From positions 1,612,001 to 1,676,000 of the forward strand of contig NZ_JACBZR010000001.1 of assembly GCF_013408335.1 (NCBI RefSeq): a stretch of 64,000 bases of DNA, given 5' to 3'. How positions within the stretch are numbered: position 1 is the stretch's first letter; every line of letters begins with the position of its first letter. This document shows, piece by piece, positions 8,462-16,664 of the stretch. The stretch is from Nocardioides panzhihuensis (lineage in GTDB: Bacteria > Actinomycetota > Actinomycetes > Propionibacteriales > Nocardioidaceae). The notes beneath the pieces were generated by a model that did no database searches, was not told the DNA's origin, and saw nothing but the letters and a program-made list of their open reading frames with translations. The position numbers were made by a program, and so were the translations under genes.

Positions 8462-8867
8462 CTCCCGACGTACGAACTCAAGGGTTTCTGCCTGTGCAGA
8501 ATCCCGGTTGGTTCGCTGGTCTCGGAGGCCCGGCAGTACGGGCTATTACTTACCCTCGCAGCTCAGCGTTCACGCCCCTGGTTCCCCTGGATTACCCCAC
8601 ACCCGTTGTGTCTCGGATGGATGAGGCACGCCTCTTTTGAGGTGGTCGGCCTTCACGTTTACGCCTGTGCCGAGCCTATCACACAACGCAAACCAATGAA
8701 CCCAATCAGGGACAGATATCCCAAACCCAAGCCAGACCGCTGCTGGAAGCCCGCAAGACAGCCAAATGGCACCTCACCCAGACGCCCAAGCCTCTAAATC
8801 TCCCAACCCAAGCCCGGTATCGGCCCCACCCACGCTGGAACTCAGGCACCACCACTAGCGCCGATGA
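8462..8867. other. Gene-free stretch upstream of the DUF222/HNH gene
   Basis: About 400 bases lie between the 5' end of the HNH gene and the 3' end of the monooxygenase gene. The right part (about 8660-8830) is visibly richer in A and C-A tracts than its surroundings. No reading frame with a recognisable domain, no RNA gene and no strong hairpin was found. It presumably contains the leftward promoter of the HNH gene. Confidence 0.4.
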
Positions 8868-10127
8868 TCAGCCGCGCGCCTGACGGTCGTACGCCGCGTA
8901 GCTGCGCTGGGTCGCGATGTGGCCGGCGACGTGCTTGGCGTCGTGCCACACGCCCCAGATGAAGGACGAGCCACGGCGGGAGAGCCAGGGGAGGCCGACG
9001 AAGTAGACACCGGGCTCGGTGGAGACGCCGCGGCGGTGGGCCGGGCGGCCGTTCTCGTCGAGCGCATCGACCTGCAGCCAGCTGTAGTCGGTTGCGAAGC
9101 CCGTCGCCCAGATCACCGTGGTGATGCCGGCCTCGGCCAGGTCGAGGGAGAGCAGCGGGGTGGTCGCGGCCTGCGGGGTGGGGCCGAGGTTGCGGGCCGA
9201 CGGCTCTTCGGGCAGGTCGATGCCGTTGCGGGCGGCGTACTCGTCGGCGGCGTCGAGGAGTGCGAGGTAGTTGGCGTCGCCCTGGGCGATGTTCTCGGCC
9301 AGATCCTCACGGAAGGTGAGCGTGCCGGCGTCGTAGGTGTCGGTCATACCGACGAGCTGGATCCCGCTCGCCTCGAGGGCGCGGAAGTCGACGGTGTGGC
9401 CGCCGCGGGCGCCGCTGACGGCGATCGTGACGTGCTCCGCGCCGGCGGCCGGGGTCTCGAGGTCCCACAGACCGAGGACGCCGAGCCACCAGCAGAAGTC
9501 GCGGCCGCGGTAGCTGCGCGGGGGACGGTCGTGCGGGCCGACGGAGAGGTGGACCTGACGGCCGGCGCGCTGCAGCTCGTCGGCGATCTGGACACCGGAG
9601 GAGCCGGCGCCGACGACGAGGACGTTGCCGTCGGGAAGCTGGTCGGGGTTGCGGTAGTCGCTCGAGTGCATCTGCACCGCGACGGCGCCGTCGGGGACGA
9701 TCGGCGGGTAGACCGGCCGCTGGAACGGGCCGGTCGCGGCGACGACGAACCGCGCGTCGATCACGCCGTCGGAGGTCTCGACCCGGAAGCCCGGCCGGCC
9801 CTGATTGCGGGTCACCGAGGTGACCTCGACACCGGTCCGGATCGGGGCGGCGATCTTCTCGGCGTACGCCTCGAAGTACGCTGCGACCTGGTCCTTGGTC
9901 GCGAACGCGTCCGCGTCGACGTCCTGGAACTCCAGGCCAGGGAATCGGTCGTGCCAGGCCGGGCCGTTCGCGACGAGCGAGTCCCAGCGCATCGTGCGCC
10001 AGCGCTCGGCGATCCGGTCACGCTCCAGCACGAGGTGGGGTACGCCGTTGTCGCTCAGGTGCTCGCTCATCGCCACGCCGGCCTGGCCGGCGCCTACGAC
10101 GAGGACCTCGATCTGTTCGTTGGACAT
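8868..10127 (-). CDS. FAD-dependent monooxygenase, CzcO/Baeyer-Villiger-like
   Basis: The 419-residue flavoprotein has two Rossmann dinucleotide-binding motifs, VVGAGQAGVAM near residue 10 for FAD and VVGAGSSGVQI near the middle for NADPH. It belongs to the single-component flavin monooxygenase group often annotated as a putative K+-transport flavoprotein (CzcO). The start is ATG 10127, with AGGA eight bases upstream; a longer frame to 10268 runs through the promoter and is rejected. It is divergent from the RidA operon, and the shared promoter carries a 16-bp inverted repeat, so it probably acts in the same pathway, perhaps oxygenating an N-containing substrate (inference). Confidence 0.85.
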   Translation of the reverse strand: MSNEQIEVLVVGAGQAGVAMSEHLSDNGVPHLVLERDRIAERWRTMRWDSLVANGPAWHDRFPGLEFQDVDADAFATKDQVAAYFEAYAEKIAAPIRTGVEVTSVTRNQGRPGFRVETSDGVIDARFVVAATGPFQRPVYPPIVPDGAVAVQMHSSDYRNPDQLPDGNVLVVGAGSSGVQIADELQRAGRQVHLSVGPHDRPPRSYRGRDFCWWLGVLGLWDLETPAAGAEHVTIAVSGARGGHTVDFRALEASGIQLVGMTDTYDAGTLTFREDLAENIAQGDANYLALLDAADEYAARNGIDLPEEPSARNLGPTPQAATTPLLSLDLAEAGITTVIWATGFATDYSWLQVDALDENGRPAHRRGVSTEPGVYFVGLPWLSRRGSSFIWGVWHDAKHVAGHIATQRSYAAYDRQARG

Positions 10128-10156
10128 ACTGGAAATCCTGGGCCGCCTCGTTGCTC

Positions 10157-10268
10157 GTGTCCAACAGATGTTGTTGGCCTTATCCATCGGATCGATCGAT
10201 GCAGTGCTCGCTGACGGACATTGCATCTGATTCATTGACGATAGTCCTTGGAAACATCTGTTGGACAC
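10157..10268. promoter_or_regulatory. Divergent promoter with a perfect 16-bp inverted repeat
   Basis: GTGTCCAACAGATGTT at 10157-10172 is repeated exactly in reverse complement at 10253-10268, 80 bases apart. One copy faces each divergent gene. The left copy extends into a second, shorter palindrome (CCAACA-GATGT-TGTTGG). The arms are too far apart for a simple hairpin and look like paired regulator-binding sites. The LysR protein encoded at 14020 is the nearest candidate regulator. Confidence 0.6.
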
Positions 10269-10297
10269 ATGCTCCGCGACGAGGTGGACTGGTCTTC

Positions 10298-10744
10298 GTG
10301 GAGACCAACAAGAGCATCGTCGTCGGCGGACACACCCGGATCCGCCCGTTCAACACCAGCGTCACCTATCCCGAGCAGAACCTCGACAACGACCTGTGCC
10401 AGGCCGTCGTCGCGGGCAACACCGTCTACGTGCGCGGCCAGATCGGGCAGGACCTGGACACCAGCGAATCGGTCGGCATCGGCGACGTCGAGGCGCAGAC
10501 CGAGCAGGCGATGGCCAACATCAAGATGCTGCTCGAGGAGGCCGGCGCTCAGATGGAGCACCTGGTCAAGCTCACCATCTACATCGTCGACCCGCGCTAC
10601 CGCGAGACGGTCTACCGGACGATCGGCCGCTGGACGAAGGGCGTGCACCCGATCTCCACCGGTCTGATCATCTCCGCCCTGGCCCGCCCGGAGTGGCTGG
10701 TCGAGGTCGACGCGATCGCCGTGATCCCGGGGGAGCAGCAGTGA
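10298..10744 (+). CDS. RidA/YjgF-family protein
   Basis: The 148-residue Rid-superfamily protein shares the fold of enzymes that hydrolyse reactive enamine/imine intermediates. The end of the domain carries the family pattern around LVKLTIYIVDPRYRE and the C-terminal acid VEVDAIAVIP. The start is GTG 10298 (VETNKSIVVGGHTRIRPFN), with GAGGTGG upstream; the frame runs further back but into the divergent promoter. The usual RidA catalytic Arg is not clear at its normal place, so this may be one of the divergent Rid subfamilies. It overlaps the next gene by GTGA and belongs to a four-gene operon. Confidence 0.8.
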   Translation: METNKSIVVGGHTRIRPFNTSVTYPEQNLDNDLCQAVVAGNTVYVRGQIGQDLDTSESVGIGDVEAQTEQAMANIKMLLEEAGAQMEHLVKLTIYIVDPRYRETVYRTIGRWTKGVHPISTGLIISALARPEWLVEVDAIAVIPGEQQ

Positions 10745-11409
10745 CCTTCTCTGTCCTCGCGACCGACGGCAAGGGTGCCGTCGGCATCGCCGTGACCTCC
10801 TCGAGCCCGGCCGTCGCGGCGCGCTGCATCCACCTGCGCCCCGGTGTCGGCGGCGCCTCCTCGCAGAACATCACCGACCCGCGGCTGGGCACCGAGCTGC
10901 TCGACGCGCTCGCCTCAGGGCTCGACGCCCGGGCCGCGATGGCCGCGGTCACCCAGGGCCGCGAGCACATCGAGCACCGCCAGCTGACCGTGCTGTCTCT
11001 CGACGGGCGGGGCGAGGCGTACAGCGGGTCCGGGTCGCTTGGGGTCCACCATCACGTGGTCGCCCAGCAGGTCGTCGCCGCCGGCAACCTGCTGGCCGGC
11101 ACCGAGGTCGTCGACGCCGTGGCCGCAGGGTTCCGGGCCGCGACCGGAGACCTCGAGGAGCGGCTGCTCGCCGCTCTCGAAGCCGGGCTGGCCGCCGGCG
11201 GCGAGGCCGGACCGCTGCACTCCGCGGGACTGTCCGTGGTGCGCGACGTCGCCTGGCGAGTCACCGACCTCCGGGTCGACTGGAGCGACCACCCGGTCGA
11301 GGACCTCCGCGACCTGCTGAAGGTCTGGCTGCCGCAGCGCGACGACTACGTGACCCGCGGCCTCGACCCCACCACCGCGCCGTCCTACGGCGTCCCCGGG
11401 GACGAGTGA
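10741..11409 (+). CDS. DUF1028 family protein, putative Ntn-type hydrolase
   Basis: The 222-residue protein matches the DUF1028 family: the N-terminus TFSVLATDGKGAVGIAVTSSSPAVAARC and the SQNITDPRLGTELLDAL block are characteristic. Family members look like N-terminal nucleophile hydrolases, and the Thr or Ser after the initiator could be the nucleophile, but I know of no established reaction. Its GTG start overlaps the RidA stop. The recurring company of RidA and an M20 hydrolase suggests a step in breaking down a nitrogen compound (inference). Confidence 0.8.
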   Translation: MTFSVLATDGKGAVGIAVTSSSPAVAARCIHLRPGVGGASSQNITDPRLGTELLDALASGLDARAAMAAVTQGREHIEHRQLTVLSLDGRGEAYSGSGSLGVHHHVVAQQVVAAGNLLAGTEVVDAVAAGFRAATGDLEERLLAALEAGLAAGGEAGPLHSAGLSVVRDVAWRVTDLRVDWSDHPVEDLRDLLKVWLPQRDDYVTRGLDPTTAPSYGVPGDE

Positions 11410-11413
11410 GCCG

Positions 11414-12553
11414 ATGACCACCTCGAAGCAGCACGCCGCGTCCACGGTCGGCAGCGATGCCGAGCGCCTCGTCCGGCTCTCCGAGCAGCTGCATGCCCAC
11501 CCCGAGACCGCGTGGGAGGAGCACAGCTCCTCGCGCTGGGTCGCGGAGTCGCTCGAGGAGGCCGGGTTCAGCGTGACTCCGGCCTACCTCGGCCTGGAGA
11601 CCGCGTTCCTGGCGACGTTCGGCAACGGACCGTTCCGCCTCGGCCTGTGCGCCGAGTACGACGCCCTCCCCGGCCTCGGGCACGCCTGCGGCCACAACCT
11701 GATCTCCGCGATCACCGTCGGTGCCGCCCGTGCGCTCGCCCCGCTGGCCGATGCCGCCGGCCTGACGATCGAGGTCTACGGCACCCCCGCCGAGGAGGGC
11801 GGCGGCGGCAAGATCGAGCTGCTCGAGCGCGGCGCCTTCGCCGGCCTGGACCTGGCGATGATGGCCCACCCGGCGCCGGTCGACGTCGCCGAGGCCGAGC
11901 CGTTCGCGGTGTCCCACTCGCACGTCGAGTACCGCGGAAAGGCGGCCCACGCGGCCGCCTATCCCGAGCAGGGCGTCAACGCCGCCGACGCCTTCACCAT
12001 CGCCCAGGTCGCGATCGGCCTGCTCCGACAGCAGCTTCCGCCGACCGTTCGCGTGCACGGCGTGATGACCAACGGGGGAGAGGCGCCCAACGCCATCCCC
12101 GCGCGGACCGAGGGTCGCTGGTACGTACGCGCCGAGAGCCTCGCCCAGCTCGCCGAGACGGAGGAGAAGGTCTGGCGCTGCTTCGAGGCCGGGGCGCTCG
12201 CCACCGGCGCGACGCTCGCTGTCGAGCCGGAAAGCAAGCCGTACGCCGAGTTCCGCACCTTCGAGCCCGCACTGGCGGCGTACCGGCGCAATGCCGAGGA
12301 GATCGGCCGGGTCTTCGACCCGGGGACTCCTGCTCGCCGGATGAACCGAGCCTCCACCGACATGGGCAACGTGTCGCAGGTCCTCCCGGCGATCCACCCC
12401 TACGTCGGCATCAACTCCGGGACCGCCCTCAACCACCAGCCCGAGTTCGCCGCGCACTGCGTCGGCGGGGACGCCGAGAAGGCGATCCTCGACGCCGCGA
12501 CCGCGCTGGCGTGGACCGCACTCGACGTGGCCGAGGAGGCGACGGCACGATGA
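11414..12553 (+). CDS. M20-family metallo-amidohydrolase
   Basis: The 379-residue zinc-dependent amidohydrolase or peptidase belongs to M20 (AbgB/HipO-like). The metal-binding stretch EYDALPGLGHACGHN lies near residues 79-94, the catalytic Glu pair is in TPAEEGGGGK, and a dimerisation or lid domain follows (GKAAHAAAYPEQGVNAADAF). It would release an amine or amino acid from an N-acyl or carbamoyl substrate. It is 4 bases after DUF1028 and overlaps the lyase by ATGA. Aspartate, or an aspartate-like product feeding the next enzyme, is a reasonable guess. Confidence 0.85.
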   Translation: MTTSKQHAASTVGSDAERLVRLSEQLHAHPETAWEEHSSSRWVAESLEEAGFSVTPAYLGLETAFLATFGNGPFRLGLCAEYDALPGLGHACGHNLISAITVGAARALAPLADAAGLTIEVYGTPAEEGGGGKIELLERGAFAGLDLAMMAHPAPVDVAEAEPFAVSHSHVEYRGKAAHAAAYPEQGVNAADAFTIAQVAIGLLRQQLPPTVRVHGVMTNGGEAPNAIPARTEGRWYVRAESLAQLAETEEKVWRCFEAGALATGATLAVEPESKPYAEFRTFEPALAAYRRNAEEIGRVFDPGTPARRMNRASTDMGNVSQVLPAIHPYVGINSGTALNHQPEFAAHCVGGDAEKAILDAATALAWTALDVAEEATAR

Positions 12554-13989
12554 CCACCCTCGACGCCCCGCCCACCCGCACCGAGCACGATTCGCTCGGC
12601 GCGTTCGAAGTGCCCGCGACGGCGTACTGGGGCGTGCACACCGCCCGCGCGCTGCGGAACTTCCCCGTCAGCGGCACCACGGTCGGAACCCACCGCTCGC
12701 TCGTCGCCGCGCTCGGGGCGGTCAAGCTCGCCGCGGCCCGCGCCAACCACGATCTCGGCCTGCTCGACGACCGCCGGTACGAGGCGATCGCAGCCGCCGC
12801 GCAGGAGGTCCGCGACGGTGGTCTCGACGACCAGTTCGTGGTCGACGTGATCCAGGGCGGCGCCGGCACCTCGACCAACATGAACGCCAACGAGGTCGTC
12901 GCCAACCGTGCCCTGGAGGCCCTGGGCCTGCCTTTCGGCAGCTACGACGAGATCCACCCCCTGGACCACGTGAACCGCTGCCAGTCGACCAACGACGTCT
13001 ACCCGACCGCGGTCCGGCTCGCCCTCGTCGGGGCGATCGACCGCCTGGCCGAGGCGACCGACGCCCTCGCCGACTCGTTCGCCCGCAAGGCGGCCGAGTT
13101 CCGCGCCGTCCCCAAGATCGGCCGTACGCAGCTCCAGGACGCCGTCCCGATGACGGTCGGCCAAGAGCTCGGTGCCTTCGCCACCACGCTGCGCGAGGAG
13201 CTGGCGCGGCTGGCCGACTCACGCATGCTGCTGTGCGAGATCAACCTCGGGGCCACTGCGATCGGCACGGGGATCACCGCCCACCCCGACTACCGGCGAC
13301 TCGCCGTCCAGCACCTCGCCGAGATCACCGGTCTGCCGGTCGTCGGCGCCGGTGACCTCGTCGAGGCGACCAGCGACACCGGCGCCTTCGTGCAGGTCTC
13401 CAGCGTGCTGAAGCGGATCGTCGTCAAGGCCTCCAAGATCTGCAACGACCTCCGGCTGCTCAGCTCCGGCCCGCAGGCCGGTCTCGGCGAGCTGCAGCTG
13501 CCGGCCCGCCAGGCCGGGTCGAGCATCATGCCCGGCAAGGTCAACCCGGTCATCCCGGAGATGGTCAACCAGGTCGCCTTCTGGGTGATCGGCAACGACC
13601 TGACCGTCACCATGGCGGCCGAGGCCGGCCAGCTCCAACTCAACGCGTTCGAGCCGGTCATGGGCCACGGCCTGCTCCAAGGCTTCAGCTGGACCGCGTC
13701 CGCGTTCGACTCGCTGCGCGAGATGTGCGTGGACGGGATCACCGTCGACGCCGCGGCGCTCGCGACCGCAGCCGCCACCAACGCCGGCCTCGCCACCGCG
13801 CTGACCCCGCTGCTCGGCTACGCGAGGTCCGCGGAGATCGCCAAGGCCGCGCTCAGTGGCGAGGGAGCGGTCAGGGACCTGGCCTTGGCCACCGGCGTGC
13901 TCGACCCGGTCGTGCTCGACGCTCTGCTGCGGCCCGAGACGCTGGCGAACCTCGACGTGCCCGGCACCAACGTGGCGACACGGGAGTAG
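12550..13989 (+). CDS. aspA: Aspartate ammonia-lyase-like enzyme
   Basis: The 479-residue member of the fumarase/aspartase superfamily would convert L-aspartate, or an analogue, to fumarate and ammonia. Signatures in order are the substrate loop GGAGTSTNMNANEV (about residue 103), QSTNDVYPTA (about 143), GRTQLQDAVPMT (about 190) and the flexible SS loop GSSIMPGKVNPV (about 320) with the catalytic Ser. The length is normal for AspA. It ends the RidA operon, so it probably serves a dedicated catabolic route; a fumarase function is less likely because of the context. Confidence 0.85.
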   Translation: MTTLDAPPTRTEHDSLGAFEVPATAYWGVHTARALRNFPVSGTTVGTHRSLVAALGAVKLAAARANHDLGLLDDRRYEAIAAAAQEVRDGGLDDQFVVDVIQGGAGTSTNMNANEVVANRALEALGLPFGSYDEIHPLDHVNRCQSTNDVYPTAVRLALVGAIDRLAEATDALADSFARKAAEFRAVPKIGRTQLQDAVPMTVGQELGAFATTLREELARLADSRMLLCEINLGATAIGTGITAHPDYRRLAVQHLAEITGLPVVGAGDLVEATSDTGAFVQVSSVLKRIVVKASKICNDLRLLSSGPQAGLGELQLPARQAGSSIMPGKVNPVIPEMVNQVAFWVIGNDLTVTMAAEAGQLQLNAFEPVMGHGLLQGFSWTASAFDSLREMCVDGITVDAAALATAAATNAGLATALTPLLGYARSAEIAKAALSGEGAVRDLALATGVLDPVVLDALLRPETLANLDVPGTNVATRE

Positions 13990-14019
13990 TCGATCGCGAG
14001 ATCCGATGGTTCGGGCAAG

Positions 14020-14946
14020 ATGGCTCGCATGGCCGAGCCGTCCTTCACCCTGACCCAGCTGCGCTACTTCGCCGCAGCCGCGGAGCTGGGCAGCATGACC
14101 GCCGCGTCGCGGCAGCTCGTGGTCTCGCAGTCGGCCGTCTCCACGGCGGTGGCGCAGTTGGAGAAGGAGCTGGGCGTCCAGCTGCTGCTGCGCCACCACG
14201 CCCGCGGCCTGACGCTGACGTCGGCCGGCGAGGAGTTCTACCGCGAGCTGCGCAGCTATCTCGTGCACACGAACGAGCTGGTCGAGGTCGCGCGTTCGGC
14301 CGGTCAGGCGCTCGTCGGCGATCTCACCATCGGCTGCTTCGCCACGCTGGGCCCCTTCGAGCTGCCGCGGCTGCTGGCCGCCTGCGAGCAGGACCATCCC
14401 GGCATCCACATCTCCGTTGTCGAGGACGAGCACGCGGCGCTCAAGCAGGCGCTGCGCTCGGGTCGCTGCGAGCTGGCGCTCATGTACGGCTACGACCTCG
14501 ACGACGACATCGACCACGTCCAGGTCGGGCTCGCCGCGCCGTACGTCCTCGTCGGCAAGGGTCATCGGCTGGCCCGCCGCAAGAAGGTCGCTCTCGCCGA
14601 GCTCGAGAAGGAGCCGATGGTGCTCCTCGACCTGCCGCACAGCGGCCAGTACTTCGAGCGCCTGGTCGAGTCGGCCGGCTTCCGTCCCGAGATCCGCCAC
14701 CGCAGCGCCGGCTTCGAGACCGTCCGGGCCATGGTCGCCAACGGTCAGGGATGGTCGGTCCTCAACCAGCGCCCGGCCAGCGACACGACGTACGACGGTG
14801 CGCAGATCGTGACCCTCGAGATCAGCGACCCCATCGAGCCGCTCGAGGTCGTGCTGGCCTCGATGAAGGGCGTGCGCCTCACCGCCCGCGCCCAGGCTTT
14901 CGTCCGCTCCTCGGGTCGCGCAGCGCGACGGCGGGAAGGCCGCTGA
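14020..14946 (+). CDS. LysR-family transcriptional regulator
   Basis: The 308-residue LysR-type regulator has an N-terminal winged helix-turn-helix (LTQLRYFAAAAELGSMTAASRQLVVSQSAVSTAV) and a periplasmic-binding-like effector domain from about residue 95. The start is ATG 14020, or the in-frame ATG 14029. It lies 30 bases after the lyase in the same direction and faces the permease gene, so it probably controls the whole 8.9-16.4 kb cluster. The 16-bp repeats at 10157-10268 are candidate binding sites. The C-terminus is basic. Confidence 0.88.
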   Translation: MARMAEPSFTLTQLRYFAAAAELGSMTAASRQLVVSQSAVSTAVAQLEKELGVQLLLRHHARGLTLTSAGEEFYRELRSYLVHTNELVEVARSAGQALVGDLTIGCFATLGPFELPRLLAACEQDHPGIHISVVEDEHAALKQALRSGRCELALMYGYDLDDDIDHVQVGLAAPYVLVGKGHRLARRKKVALAELEKEPMVLLDLPHSGQYFERLVESAGFRPEIRHRSAGFETVRAMVANGQGWSVLNQRPASDTTYDGAQIVTLEISDPIEPLEVVLASMKGVRLTARAQAFVRSSGRAARRREGR

Positions 14947-14961
14947 GGCGACCTTCCCGCC
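14930..14961. terminator. Bidirectional hairpin between lysR and the permease
   Basis: GGCGGGAAGG and CCTTCCCGCC form perfect 10-base arms that span the LysR stop codon. The converging permease gene ends at 14993, so the hairpin can serve both directions. Confidence 0.6.
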
Positions 14962-14992
14962 GGGGAAGTGCTGGTGGCTGGAGCGCTGTGTC

Positions 14993-16384
14993 TCAGGCGT
15001 GCGAGGTGAGGGCCATCTCGCTCGGAGCGAGCTTGCGGCCGCGCGCCAGCAGGTAGTAGACCGGCGCCGTGACGACCAGGCCCAGGATCCAGCTCAGGTC
15101 GGCGCCGCCCAGGCTTTCCGCGACCGGCCCGGTGTAGAGCGGGGTCGCCATGAACGGGATCTGGACGAGGATGCCGATCGCGTAGGCGAGGATCGCCTGG
15201 CCGTTGAACCGGCCGTAGATGCCGCCGTCGGCCGCGAAGATCGAGTCGAGGTCGTAGTTGCCGCGGTGGATCAGGTAGAAGTCGATCAGGTTGATCGCTG
15301 TCCACGGGACCAGCACCACGAGCAGCGCGAGCACGATGTCGACGAAGTACGAGATGAAGTTGCCCGAGACGCCGATGGCGAAGTACGTCGAGGCGGCCAT
15401 CACCACCAGCGACAGCACCACGCGGCTGCGGGCGGTCGGGATCCAGCTGGCGACGAACGTCTGGACACAGGTGATGATCGAGAGCACGGTGCCGTAGAGG
15501 TTGAGCGCGTTGTGACTGATCACCGACAGCAGGAAGAGGACCAGCAGCGGGGTCCCGAACGCACCGGTGGTGTCGCGGACCCCGGTCATGACCTCCACAC
15601 CCGAAGTCATCGCCAGCGCGACGATGGCGCCGAAGGTGAACGGCAGGATCGAGCCGAGGGTGCAGCCGAGGTAGGTGGCGGTGAAGGTCGCCTTCACCCC
15701 GACGCTCGCCGGCAGGTAGCGGGAGTAGTCCGAGACGTACGGAGCGAAGGCGATCTGCCACAGCGCACCGAGCGACACGGTGGCGAGGAAGCCGGCGGTG
15801 CTGTACTCGCCCTGCGTCCAGAAGCCCGCGGGCAGGCCGGAGACGAAGATGGCGACGGTGCCGAGAACGATGGCGATGCCGAGGACCCAGGTGGCGACCT
15901 TGTTGAGCGAGTGGATCACCTTGTAGCCGATCACCGCGATCAGGCCGGATCCGAGCGCACCGATGACGATGCCCGCCCCGACCGGGATCGGCTCGGCGAT
16001 GCCGTGCAGGGACTGACCGGCGAGAACGATGTTGGAGGCGAAGAACGCCAGGTACATCACGGCCGCGATCACGACGACGATCAGCGCGCCGTAGGAGCCG
16101 AACTGGCCGCGGCTCTGGATCATCTGCGGGATGCCCATCTGCGGGCCCTGGGCCGAGTGCAGTGCCATGAAGACGCCGCCCACGAGGTGGCCGACGACGA
16201 TGGCCACGACGCACCAGAAGAGGTCGAGTCCGAAGACGGTGACACCGGCGGCGCCGGTGACGACAGGCAAGGGGGCGATGTTCGTCCCGAACCACAGGGT
16301 GAACAGGTCGCGCACCTTGCCATGGCGGTCCTCGGGTGGGACGTAGCCGATGGTGTGCTTCTCGACGACTGGCTGGTCAGACAT
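14993..16384 (-). CDS. NCS1-family cytosine/purine/hydantoin-type permease
   Basis: The 463-residue membrane protein has about twelve helices and NCS1 features: an N-terminal DLFTLWFGTNIAPLPVVTGA stretch, then IAFAPYVSDYSRYLP, a typical central motif, and a PWTAINLIDFYLIHRGNYDL region. NCS1 carriers import nucleobases, hydantoins, allantoin or related ring compounds. The start is ATG 16384, because GGAGA is spaced 6 bases from it but touches the upstream ATG 16390. Together with the neighbouring amidohydrolase, RidA and lyase it suggests uptake of a nitrogen heterocycle or amide (inference). Confidence 0.85.
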   Translation of the reverse strand: MSDQPVVEKHTIGYVPPEDRHGKVRDLFTLWFGTNIAPLPVVTGAAGVTVFGLDLFWCVVAIVVGHLVGGVFMALHSAQGPQMGIPQMIQSRGQFGSYGALIVVVIAAVMYLAFFASNIVLAGQSLHGIAEPIPVGAGIVIGALGSGLIAVIGYKVIHSLNKVATWVLGIAIVLGTVAIFVSGLPAGFWTQGEYSTAGFLATVSLGALWQIAFAPYVSDYSRYLPASVGVKATFTATYLGCTLGSILPFTFGAIVALAMTSGVEVMTGVRDTTGAFGTPLLVLFLLSVISHNALNLYGTVLSIITCVQTFVASWIPTARSRVVLSLVVMAASTYFAIGVSGNFISYFVDIVLALLVVLVPWTAINLIDFYLIHRGNYDLDSIFAADGGIYGRFNGQAILAYAIGILVQIPFMATPLYTGPVAESLGGADLSWILGLVVTAPVYYLLARGRKLAPSEMALTSHA

Positions 16385-16467
16385 GGTCATTCTCCAATGG
16401 GTGTGAGGCGCCCCACCATGGTCGTGACTCGGCCGTTCCTCTGGCAAACGAATCCTTTTGGCATAGG

Positions 16468-16486
16468 GCATCGGCAAAGCCGATGC
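16468..16486. promoter_or_regulatory. Short perfect hairpin upstream of the permease gene
   Basis: GCATCGGC-AAA-GCCGATGC lies about 85-100 bases upstream of the permease ATG on its leader side. It could be an operator or a 5' leader hairpin; nothing decides between them. Confidence 0.35.
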
Positions 16487-16554
16487 ACGTCCGAGCGGCC
16501 TGGGTCGCCCGAGCCCACTCTCCAGCGCCCGGGTCGCTACATTGACCGCGTGAG

Positions 16555-16626
16555 GTCACGGTCGTACGCGGGGACATCACCGAACAGCAGGCCGATGCCG
16601 TGGTGAATGCCGAGACAGAGCGCTGA
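16555..16626 (+). pseudogene. Truncated remnant of a macrodomain (ADP-ribose-binding) gene
   Basis: The frame from 16555 reads VTVVRGDITEQQADAVVNAE before a few residues and a stop at 16624. GDIT..xxDAVVNA is the start signature of macrodomain proteins, which bind or hydrolyse ADP-ribose derivatives, but the rest (normally about 130-150 further residues) is missing. The nearest start, GTG 16550, is out of frame with it. I read it as the decayed 5' end of a deleted macrodomain gene. The remaining bases from 16385 to 16554 hold the permease leader only. Confidence 0.6.
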
Positions 16627-16664
16627 GCGGCGATGACCCACGTCTCGGACCGAAAGGAAGCATT

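Noticed and set aside
8462-8867. A small RNA gene or riboswitch upstream of the HNH gene
   Set aside because: No convincing conserved stem, terminator or known aptamer pattern could be read.
11512-13989. A rightward frame joining the M20 and aspartase regions
   Set aside because: The N-terminal part is the wrong frame of M20. The aspartase starts at ATG 12550 with ATGA coupling.
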